Below, in pieces: positions 36,128-42,571 of a DNA stretch of 64,000 nt. The DNA comes from Gammaproteobacteria bacterium (GTDB taxonomy: Bacteria; Pseudomonadota; Gammaproteobacteria; Steroidobacterales; Steroidobacteraceae), in contig JABCZO010000012.1 of the NCBI GenBank assembly GCA_013289615.1, positions 1 to 64,000 on the forward strand, in the 5' to 3' direction. The stretch's first letter is position 1, and the number at the start of each line of letters is the position of its first letter. The notes beneath the pieces were generated by a model. It made no database searches, was not told the origin of the DNA, and was given only the letters and a program-made list of their open reading frames with translations. The translations under genes were made by a program, and so were the position numbers.

Positions 36128-36145
36128 GGCGCGAAGATTGGCGCC
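36128..36145. repeat. Small inverted repeat similar to the REP-like hairpin
   Basis: GGCGC (36128-36132) and GCGCC (36141-36145) around an 8-base loop. Read on the minus strand, TTAGGCGCCAAT...CGCGCC recalls TGTAGGCGCGCAAAT...GCGCGCC of the element at 11981. It may be a decayed copy or a weak terminator between convergent genes. Confidence 0.3.
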
Positions 36146-36171
36146 TAAAGCCCCGTTCACTGACCATCGCC

Positions 36172-36390
36172 TTAACGTTGTTTGCCCTGGCCGTGCTCGC
36201 CCGCCGCCGCGCAATTACCGCATCCCGGCGTCGCCAGCCGCGCCCGGTGCCGCGCCGCGACGCGCACCAGCATGCCGTGCGCCGCCAGTGCATCGAGCAG
36301 GCGCTGGCGCCGCATCATCGGCAGGAACGTCCACACCACGTAGCCGGCTGCAGACACAACCAGTAGCGCGATGACGAGCTGCTGCCACAC
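36172..36390 (-). CDS. Small Feo-associated membrane protein (DUF6587-like)
   Basis: A 72-aa protein with one membrane helix (about 3-25), a basic middle and a small cysteine motif GCGNCAAAG near the C-terminus. Small proteins of this form follow feoB in related bacteria, where they may help or regulate FeoB, like FeoC. It starts four bases after the feoB stop, so it is in the feo operon. Confidence 0.72.
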   Translation of the reverse strand: MWQQLVIALLVVSAAGYVVWTFLPMMRRQRLLDALAAHGMLVRVAARHRARLATPGCGNCAAAGEHGQGKQR

Positions 36391-36393
36391 GGT

Positions 36394-38280
36394 TTACGCT
36401 CCGGCGCCCAACAGCAGCGCGATTCGGTAGGTCGTGAACGCGGACACGTAGGCCAGCGCAAACAGGTAGCCGGCCATGATCAGCGGGTAGCGCCAGGAGT
36501 TGGTCTCGCGCCGCACGGTGACCAGCGTCGACAGGCACTGCGGTGCAAACACATACCACGCCAGCAGCGACAGCGCCGTGGCCAGGGTCCAGCTGTGTGC
36601 GATCATCGGACGCAGCGCCGTTTCGACGCCGGCAGTGCCGCTATTGGAAAGGGCGTACACGGTGCCGAGCGCGCCGACCACGACTTCACGCGCCGCCAGC
36701 CCCGGCACCAGTGCCACGCTGATCTGCCAGTTGAAGCCGAGCGGCGCAAAGATCCGATCGAGCCCGGATCCCAGCATGCCGGCAAAGCTGTAGCGGATCG
36801 CAGGTCCTGTGGCACCATCGGGCGGCGCCGGATAGCTCGACAGGAACCACATCAGCACCATCAGCGCCAGGATGATGGTGCCGACGCGCGTCAAAAAGAT
36901 CTGCGTGCGCTCCCACAGCCCGGTGAGCAGATTGCGTACCGTGGGCCAGTGGTATTCCGGCAGCTCCATCAGCAGCGGGTGATAGTGCGAGCGCATCGTG
37001 GCGCGCTTCATCACCAGCGCCACCAGCACGGCGCCCGCGACGCCAGCCACGTAGAGTGCAAACAGGACCAGGCCCTGCAGATTGAACGGTCCGACGCCGC
37101 GCGCCGGGATGAAGGCGCCGATGATCAGCGCGTACACCGGTAGGCGCGCCGAACAGGTCATCAGCGGTGCCAGCAAAATCGTCGCCAGTCGATCGCGCAC
37201 GCTCGGTATGGTGCGCGTCGCCATGATTCCCGGAATCGCGCAGGAAAACGACGACAGCAGCGGTATGAACGAGCGGCCCGAGAGCCCAACGCCGCCCATC
37301 AGCCGATCGAGCAGGAACGCGGCTCGCGGCAGATAGCCGCTGTCCTCGAGCAGCAGGATGAAGAAGAACAGGATCAGGATCTGCGGCAGGAACACCAGCA
37401 CGCTGCCCGCGCCAGCGATCACGCCGCCGACGATCAGGCTGCGCAACGGACCCGCCGCCATCAGTTGCTGCACCGCCTGGCCGAGCGCCTGCATGCCGGC
37501 GTTGATCCAGGCGACCGGAGCCTGCGCCCAGCTGAACACCGCCTGGAACACCAGGAACAGCAGCAGCCCCAGAAGCACGGGACCTGCGATCGGATGCATC
37601 ACGATCGCATCGAGCCGCGCGAGCGCGCGATCGCGCAGCGGCTCGACATAGCCGGCAATCGTCAGGATGCGGCGTGCCTGCCGTTGGGTCGCTGCCAGCT
37701 GTTCGTCGGTCTCGGCCGGCAGCGTGAAAGCGGCACGAGCGGGCGCCACTGCAAGCGTATCGAGCGCCGCCACCAGTGCGGCTTCCCCGCCGGGGCGTAC
37801 CGCGACGGTCTGCACCACCGGCACGCCAAGCTGCCTGGCCAGGGCTTCGCGATCGAGACTGAAGCCGCGGCGCTGTGCCAGGTCGCTCATGTTGAGCGCG
37901 ACGATCATCGGGATCGACAGCCGCGTGAGCTCCAGCGCCAATCGCAGCGACAGCCGCAGGTTGGTCGCGTCCAGCACGCAGATGATCAGCTCCGGCGGTG
38001 ACTCGCCCTGCAGCCGCCCGGTCACGACATCGCGGGTGATCGCCTCGTCGAGCGTCGTAGGCACCAGGCTGTAGGCTCCGGGCAGATCGATCACGCGGTA
38101 GAGAAAATTGTGGTGCGCGCCGACGAACGCGCCTTCCTTGCGCTCGACCGTGACGCCGGGGTAGTTCGCGACTTTCTGGCGGCTGCCGGTCAGGCGGTTG
38201 AACAGCGCGGTCTTGCCACAATTCGGGGCTCCCACCAGGGCAACCCGGCGGGTCAGCAGGTCGGGAGTCTCACGGGTCAC
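36394..38280 (-). CDS. feoB: Ferrous iron transport protein B
   Basis: A 628-aa inner-membrane Fe(II) transporter. The N-terminal G-domain has G1 GAPNCGKT (17-24), G3 DLPG and G4 NMSD; two Gate domains with about ten membrane segments follow (for example SCAIPGIMATRTI, with the conserved Cys-Ala-Ile-Pro-Gly). It is shorter than the 770-aa E. coli protein, mainly in the linker and C-terminus. Its start overlaps feoA by 11 bases. Expected to be Fur-repressed. Confidence 0.96.
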   Translation of the reverse strand: MTRETPDLLTRRVALVGAPNCGKTALFNRLTGSRQKVANYPGVTVERKEGAFVGAHHNFLYRVIDLPGAYSLVPTTLDEAITRDVVTGRLQGESPPELIICVLDATNLRLSLRLALELTRLSIPMIVALNMSDLAQRRGFSLDREALARQLGVPVVQTVAVRPGGEAALVAALDTLAVAPARAAFTLPAETDEQLAATQRQARRILTIAGYVEPLRDRALARLDAIVMHPIAGPVLLGLLLFLVFQAVFSWAQAPVAWINAGMQALGQAVQQLMAAGPLRSLIVGGVIAGAGSVLVFLPQILILFFFILLLEDSGYLPRAAFLLDRLMGGVGLSGRSFIPLLSSFSCAIPGIMATRTIPSVRDRLATILLAPLMTCSARLPVYALIIGAFIPARGVGPFNLQGLVLFALYVAGVAGAVLVALVMKRATMRSHYHPLLMELPEYHWPTVRNLLTGLWERTQIFLTRVGTIILALMVLMWFLSSYPAPPDGATGPAIRYSFAGMLGSGLDRIFAPLGFNWQISVALVPGLAAREVVVGALGTVYALSNSGTAGVETALRPMIAHSWTLATALSLLAWYVFAPQCLSTLVTVRRETNSWRYPLIMAGYLFALAYVSAFTTYRIALLLGAGA

Positions 38281-38614
38281 GCGGTGGCTCGAGCAGTACC
38301 ATCACGTCCCGGGCTTCGCGCCGGCGCAGCGCGAAAATCGACGAGCCGATGCGCACCGCAATCGGATCACCGCCAGGACGAATCTCCTCGACGACTTCGA
38401 CGCGCTCGCCCGGCACGAACCCCAGTTCGAGCAGACGGCGCGTAATGGTCGAACCGGCGCCCGCGCCGTCGCCGATGGCGAGCGGGGCGACACTATGCGC
38501 CGTCACAGCACTGACGGTGCCGCGATCGCCCTTATGAAGCGTCGCCAGCGAATGCACATCACTTTGGACGGCTGCGGCCGTGTCGATCGACAGCCAATCC
38601 ACACAGGAATCCAT
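38270..38614 (-). CDS. feoA: Ferrous iron transport protein A
   Basis: A 114-aa cytosolic SH3-like protein needed for FeoB activity. FeoA features are a LELGFVPGERVEVV motif and GDPIAVRIGSSIFALRRREA. The N-terminal 35 residues are longer than usual. It starts with ATG at 38614, overlaps feoB by 11 bases, and a Fur-box-like site lies 20-40 bases upstream. Confidence 0.92.
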   Translation of the reverse strand: MDSCVDWLSIDTAAAVQSDVHSLATLHKGDRGTVSAVTAHSVAPLAIGDGAGAGSTITRRLLELGFVPGERVEVVEEIRPGGDPIAVRIGSSIFALRRREARDVMVLLEPPRDP

Positions 38615-38633
38615 TGCTGCGTCCCAAAAGTTT

Positions 38634-38652
38634 AAATGAGAATCAATCGCAC
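38634..38652 (-). promoter_or_regulatory. Probable Fur box before feoA
   Basis: Centred on 38644, the minus strand reads TGCGATTGATTCTCATTT, which matches the 7-1-7 Fur motif well in one half (TGAGAAT on the plus strand) and partly in the other. It covers the expected promoter of feoAB. Confidence 0.5.
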
Positions 38653-38782
38653 TCGCATCTGAGCATAGCGCAGACGGGCACCAGGCGCCAGTTCGGCTTA
38701 GGGCTTTGCGAAGAGTGTCGCAGCCGCTGATTTGAAGGGCGGCGCACCCGATTGGTGCGCTGCAACACCCTCTGCCGATGAT

Positions 38783-39256
38783 CTAACGGTGTGCGCCAAA
38801 GCGGCGCGCCAGCCAGTGATCCAGCGAGAGATTGCCGGCACCGCGGCACAGCAATACCAGCAGCATCGCGGCCCATTGGATGTGGGTCGGCCAGGCTTGC
38901 GGGTAGACGAACACCTCGATGATGGTGGTCATGCCCAGCAGCAGCAGCGCAGCCGGGCGCGTCAGCAACCCGAGTACCAGCAGCACCGGCGTCGTCAGTT
39001 CGATGCCCGCCCCAAGATGCGCGGCGACATCCGGCGGCAGCAGCGGCAGCTTGTACTCGTCCTCGAACAGCTGCAGCGTCGCATCCCAGTTCGCAAGCTT
39101 GGTGGTACCGGAATTCCAGAACACCGTCGCGACCGCGAAACGCAGCGGCAGCGCCAGCAGGCTGTAGGACACGCGCTCGAGCCAGCCGATAACCCGTCCG
39201 ATAGCGCCGATGATGCCCGTGTCGCCGCTGGCGGCCGGAGAAACCGAGGTGTTCAT
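38783..39256 (-). CDS. bufD: DoxX family membrane protein of the buf operon
   Basis: A 157-aa protein with four membrane helices and the DoxX signatures ATVFWNSGTTKLANW and GIELTTPVLLVLGLLTRPAAL. DoxX proteins are often the last gene of bufferin operons, where they may help membrane export or redox steps; the exact role is unknown. It overlaps bufC by four bases. The symbol is by operon position. Confidence 0.85.
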   Translation of the reverse strand: MNTSVSPAASGDTGIIGAIGRVIGWLERVSYSLLALPLRFAVATVFWNSGTTKLANWDATLQLFEDEYKLPLLPPDVAAHLGAGIELTTPVLLVLGLLTRPAALLLLGMTTIIEVFVYPQAWPTHIQWAAMLLVLLCRGAGNLSLDHWLARRFGAHR

Positions 39257-40020
39257 TCGCGCGTTGCTCCTGTCGGTGGCGCCCTTAGATCGAAGGCGAT
39301 GAATCGTCCCGAGGACAGGTGCTCGGCGAGCCAGGCACTGATGTCTGCATCAGCCCGATCGTCGAGCGCCGCATACAAAGGCTCGCCGGCGCACAGCCGC
39401 GCGGTGAACTGCCAGCGCGCGACGTTCAGGCGTCGCACCTGCACGCCGCTAGCATCGCGCTCGATCAGCAGGTGCACCGGGCCACTGGCCAGGTCGATCG
39501 CCGCCATCGCCGCGGCATCCTGATCCAGCACCGCCCGCCAGATCGCATCGGCGGGGAACTCGAGCCGCAGCAGGCTCAAACCCGGATGTGCGGTAAAACT
39601 CACGCGCGCCCGGGCCGACTCGGCAAGTAGAGCCAGCCGCGCCAGATCCAGGCCGCTCGCATCCTCGGCATGCAGCGCGCGGTTCACCGTCCATTCAAGT
39701 CGCGCGACATCCGCCAGGTAGGGCAGCGTCGCCGCCGGCACAAATCCGCTCAGAAAACCGGCAAAGCCGCCACCGTAGTCATTCAGCCAGGCGCTCGCCG
39801 GAGGCTGGCGGCGAATGAACGCGCGCGCGCTGGCGTCGAAAAACTCGGCACCCACCAGCCGCTGCACCGCCGGGAACGACAGCCGCAGCGCGTTGACGAG
39901 CGTGCTGAGGCAGGTATTGCGGTAGATCGCCAGCCGCAGCGCGCTCTCCTCGTCCGGCGGCGGCGCCTCGCCAAGCAACTGCGCGCGCAGTGCCTGCTGC
40001 AACTCAAGCAGCGCAGGCAT
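39253..40020 (-). CDS. bufC: BufC-type DUF2063 partner of the MNIO oxidase
   Basis: A 255-aa protein with an N-terminal DUF2063 (putative DNA-binding/RRE-like) domain: LQQALRAQLLG...RLAIYRNTCLSTLVNALRLSFPAVQRLVG. In bufferin operons it partners the DUF692 enzyme and presents the peptide. ATG at 40020 begins the conserved part and overlaps bufB by 17 bases; further upstream is an arginine-rich shadow. Co-translated with bufD. Confidence 0.87.
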   Translation of the reverse strand: MPALLELQQALRAQLLGEAPPPDEESALRLAIYRNTCLSTLVNALRLSFPAVQRLVGAEFFDASARAFIRRQPPASAWLNDYGGGFAGFLSGFVPAATLPYLADVARLEWTVNRALHAEDASGLDLARLALLAESARARVSFTAHPGLSLLRLEFPADAIWRAVLDQDAAAMAAIDLASGPVHLLIERDASGVQVRRLNVARWQFTARLCAGEPLYAALDDRADADISAWLAEHLSSGRFIAFDLRAPPTGATRE

Positions 40021-40888
40021 GGTGCCCAGGCGCGACGCCGCGCAGCAGCGCGCTCGCCTGCGCTGCTTCATCGAGCAGCACATCGAAGGCCGGAATATCG
40101 GTGTCCCATTCGATCAGCGTCGGCGTAGCACCGAAGCGCCGCAGCGCCTGCCGGTACAGCGCCCAGACCTCGGCGGCGACGCGCGCGCCATGATCATCGA
40201 TGCGCACCACGCTGCCGTCATCCAGCGTGCGCACTGCGTGGCCGGCCAGATGAATCTCCCCGACCGCCGCAGCCGGCAGCGCATCCAGGTAGGCCTGCGG
40301 ATCCCAGCCGTGGTTGCTGGCGCTGACGTAGATGTTGTTGACGTCGCACAGGATGCCGCAGCCAGTGCGTTGCGCGACCGCGGTGATGAATTCCCATTCG
40401 GGAATGGTGGAATGCCGGAACTGCAGGTAGGTCGAGGGGTTTTCGATCAGGATGCGCCGCTTGAGCGCAGCCTGCGTCTGCTCGACGTGCCGGCACACGA
40501 CATCGAGCGCCTCGTCGGTCATCGGCAGCGGCAGCAGATCGGCCAGGTAGTGACCGCCGACAACACTCCAGGACAGATGTTCCGACACCAGGCCGGGTTC
40601 GATGCCGTGCGCCAGTTCGCCGATGCGGCGCAGGTGCTCTCGATCGAGCTCTTCGGCACTGCCCAGCGACAGTCCGACGCCGTGCAGCGACAGCGGATAG
40701 TCGCGTCTGACTTGCTCCAGCACCCGGCGCACGCTGCCGCCGCCAAAATAATTCTCCGCGTGTACCTCGAACCAGGCCACGGCCGGCTGCTGCTGCAGCA
40801 CCTGCTCATGATGCGGGAAGCGCAGCCCGATTCCCGCCGCAGCGGGAATCGGGCCGGTATGTTTCGCGCTGTGGCCGTCGCCCGACAC
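40004..40888 (-). CDS. bufB: MNIO (DUF692) oxidase that modifies bufferin
   Basis: A 294-aa TIM-barrel enzyme with a multinuclear iron centre. Family motifs are FEVHAENYFGGG, LHGVGLSLGS, SEHLSW, ILIENPSTYL, GCGILCDVNNIYVSA and EIHLAGH, including the His, Glu, Asp and Asn iron ligands. BufB converts bufferin cysteines to thiooxazoles in characterised systems. The start is GTG at 40888, with AAGG 6 bases upstream, nine bases after the bufA stop; longer starts would overlap bufA in another frame. A perfect 13-bp hairpin lies in codons 12-21. Confidence 0.92.
   Translation of the reverse strand: MSGDGHSAKHTGPIPAAAGIGLRFPHHEQVLQQQPAVAWFEVHAENYFGGGSVRRVLEQVRRDYPLSLHGVGLSLGSAEELDREHLRRIGELAHGIEPGLVSEHLSWSVVGGHYLADLLPLPMTDEALDVVCRHVEQTQAALKRRILIENPSTYLQFRHSTIPEWEFITAVAQRTGCGILCDVNNIYVSASNHGWDPQAYLDALPAAAVGEIHLAGHAVRTLDDGSVVRIDDHGARVAAEVWALYRQALRRFGATPTLIEWDTDIPAFDVLLDEAAQASALLRGVAPGHHACAA
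40825..40854 (-). promoter_or_regulatory. Perfect 13-bp hairpin at the start of bufB
   Basis: GCCCGATTCCCGC (40825-40837) and its exact complement (40842-40854) with loop CGCA. It is within the coding sequence, 34 bases after the bufB start and 43 after the bufA stop. There is no T run, so it is not a standard terminator. It may protect the bufA message or reduce bufB translation. Confidence 0.5.
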
Positions 40889-40896
40889 GCGGCGCC

Positions 40897-41193
40897 TTAC
40901 ATCGGCTTGGTGGAACCGCCGGCGATCTTGGCGCAGTCGCCCGCCGGCAGCAGTACGAAGGACTTGGAGTCGCGTGCCATGGTCGCCTGGCCGGCGCAGG
41001 AATGCGACCCCGCCGCACAGTCGTTCTTGGCGGCTGCATTGATGCCGTAACACTTCTCGGACTTGTCCTTCATCGCCGGCGCCGCGTCGGATTTGGCCAT
41101 CGGCGCATCGGCAGCGCGGACCGGTGCCTGCAGCACCAGGGCGAGTCCAACGGCGGCAGACAGGGTCGAAGCGGCTGATAGATAACGATTCAT
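40897..41193 (-). CDS. bufA: Bufferin precursor (DUF2282), copper-buffering RiPP
   Basis: A 98-aa exported peptide: signal peptide to about residue 27, an Ala/Lys spacer and a core with four cysteines (C48, C59, C66, C87) in the DUF2282 pattern KCYG...KNDC...HSCAGQ...GDC. In studied bufferins central cysteines are changed by BufB into copper-binding thiooxazoles. GAGGGG 7 bases before the ATG at 41193 is a strong ribosome site, as expected for a peptide made in excess. First gene of bufABCD. Confidence 0.92.
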   Translation of the reverse strand: MNRYLSAASTLSAAVGLALVLQAPVRAADAPMAKSDAAPAMKDKSEKCYGINAAAKNDCAAGSHSCAGQATMARDSKSFVLLPAGDCAKIAGGSTKPM

Positions 41194-41244
41194 GATGATC
41201 CCCTCATGTTCTCGCGGTCCCGGAATTGGGGCCACGAGGGTAAC

Positions 41245-41269
41245 TTCGATATCGGCGGCAAAAGGTTAC
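41245..41269 (-). promoter_or_regulatory. Sigma-F-like promoter of the buf operon
   Basis: On the minus strand GTAACC (41269-41264), 15-base spacer, CGAA (41248-41245). This resembles the GTAACC-N16-CGAA motif I recall for Caulobacter sigma F, which also controls bufferin-type genes. It is 52 bases before the bufA ATG, and a fitting ECF sigma gene is adjacent. Confidence 0.55.
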
Positions 41270-41279
41270 ACTGGCTGGC

Positions 41280-41855
41280 GTGCCTACCGAGCCGACCCCC
41301 CAGGAACGAGACCAGGCCTGGTCGCAACTGATGCGGGCAGCACAGTCCGGCGACCGGACGGCCTACGAGCGGCTGCTGAGTGAAATCTCGCCGCTGATTC
41401 GCGCCCTGGTGCGCCGCCATTGCAGCAATCGCGCCGATATCGAGGAGATGGTCCAGGACACGCTGCTGACCGTGCATCGGGTGCGGCATACCTACGATCC
41501 GAGCCGGCCGTTCTGTCCGTGGCTGGCGGCCATCGCCTGGCGTCGAAGCATCGACGCGCTGCGCCGTCGTATACGGGTGTCCAGGTATGAGACCCCCGAA
41601 CAGGGCGTTTATGAAACCTTTTCGGATGCTGCAGCGAATAGCGATCTAGAGGGCGTGCGTTCGGCCGAGGAGGTAGAGCAGTTACTGCAGCTGCTGCCAC
41701 CGCGGCAGCGCCAGGCGCTGCAGTCGCTCAAGTTGAAGGAAATGACCCTTGCCGAGGCGTCGGTGGCGTCAGGACAGTCGGTAGCCGCGCTCAAGGTGAA
41801 CACCCACCGGGCACTCAAGACGCTGCGGGGGCTGCTCGAGGGCCGCAAGCGCTGA
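41280..41855 (+). CDS. sigF: ECF sigma factor (SigF-like)
   Basis: A 191-aa sigma-70 family member with region 2 (ADIEEMVQDTLLTVHRVRHTYD; CPWLAAIAWRR) and region 4 (LPPRQRQALQSLKLKEMTLAEAS...ALKVNTHRALKTL). It has no region 1 or 3, as in ECF factors. It is followed by an NrsF-type anti-sigma factor and divergent from bufA, as in the Caulobacter sigma F system that responds to metals and redox stress. It starts with GTG at 41280. Confidence 0.88.
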   Translation: MPTEPTPQERDQAWSQLMRAAQSGDRTAYERLLSEISPLIRALVRRHCSNRADIEEMVQDTLLTVHRVRHTYDPSRPFCPWLAAIAWRRSIDALRRRIRVSRYETPEQGVYETFSDAAANSDLEGVRSAEEVEQLLQLLPPRQRQALQSLKLKEMTLAEASVASGQSVAALKVNTHRALKTLRGLLEGRKR

Positions 41856-41860
41856 GGCAG

Positions 41861-42532
41861 ATGGTTTCAGGAGTAATGAATTTGGCGGCCGTGCAGACAG
41901 AGCGGGTGATCGTCACACTGGCGTCGCAGCTGCAGCCGGTACGGCGGCTGCGCTCCCCGCTGCTGCGCGCGCTGTTATGGCTGGCGGTGGTTGGCGGCGT
42001 AGGCGGGGTGCTGATTGCGCGTGAAGTCGGGCTCGCAATCTTCCTGCAGCGCCTCGCGGTGCCGCGCGTGGCAGTGGAGGACGTCGCCATCGCCCTCACC
42101 GCCATCACCGCCGTCATCGCCGCCTTCGAACTCTCGGTGCCCGGACACTCGCCCCGGTGGGCGCTGCTGCCGGTGCTGCCGCTGTTGTCATGGGTCAGCG
42201 CCAGTGGTCTTGGCTGTCTTCGTAACGGCTTGAGCCTGCAGCGCGCCGACGGCTTCGCCGGGGAGAGTCCGCATTGCTTTGCGTTCATCGCCGGCGCGAG
42301 CGTGCCGCTGGGGCTGGGGCTGTTCTGGATGCTGCGCCGTGCGCGGCCGATCGCGCCGCTGCCGGTGGCCGCGCTCGGTACGCTGGGGGTGGCCGCCAGC
42401 GCGGCGTTCATGCTGCAGTTCTTCCATCCGTTCGACGTTACGGTAATCGACCTGGCGCTGCATCTGAGCGCGGTCGGGCTGGTGGTGCTGGTCGGCACCG
42501 TGTGGCGACGTCCATTACTGGCCGCGGCCTGA
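41861..42532 (+). CDS. nrsF: NrsF-type anti-sigma factor (DUF1109)
   Basis: A 223-aa protein with six membrane helices and the two cysteines typical of NrsF (GLGCLRNG and SPHCF, on the periplasmic side), thought to sense metals or redox state and release the sigma factor. It follows the sigma gene after five bases. A second ATG at 41876 (with AGGAG close by) would remove five residues and is equally possible. Confidence 0.88.
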   Translation: MVSGVMNLAAVQTERVIVTLASQLQPVRRLRSPLLRALLWLAVVGGVGGVLIAREVGLAIFLQRLAVPRVAVEDVAIALTAITAVIAAFELSVPGHSPRWALLPVLPLLSWVSASGLGCLRNGLSLQRADGFAGESPHCFAFIAGASVPLGLGLFWMLRRARPIAPLPVAALGTLGVAASAAFMLQFFHPFDVTVIDLALHLSAVGLVVLVGTVWRRPLLAAA

Positions 42533-42571
42533 AAGCTCAGCGTGCCTGCCGGCAACGGCACGGGCAGCAGG

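Noticed and set aside
38742-38760. GCGCACC/GGTGCGC hairpin between feoA and the buf operon as a terminator
   Set aside because: No T run on either side; a weak 7-bp stem only.
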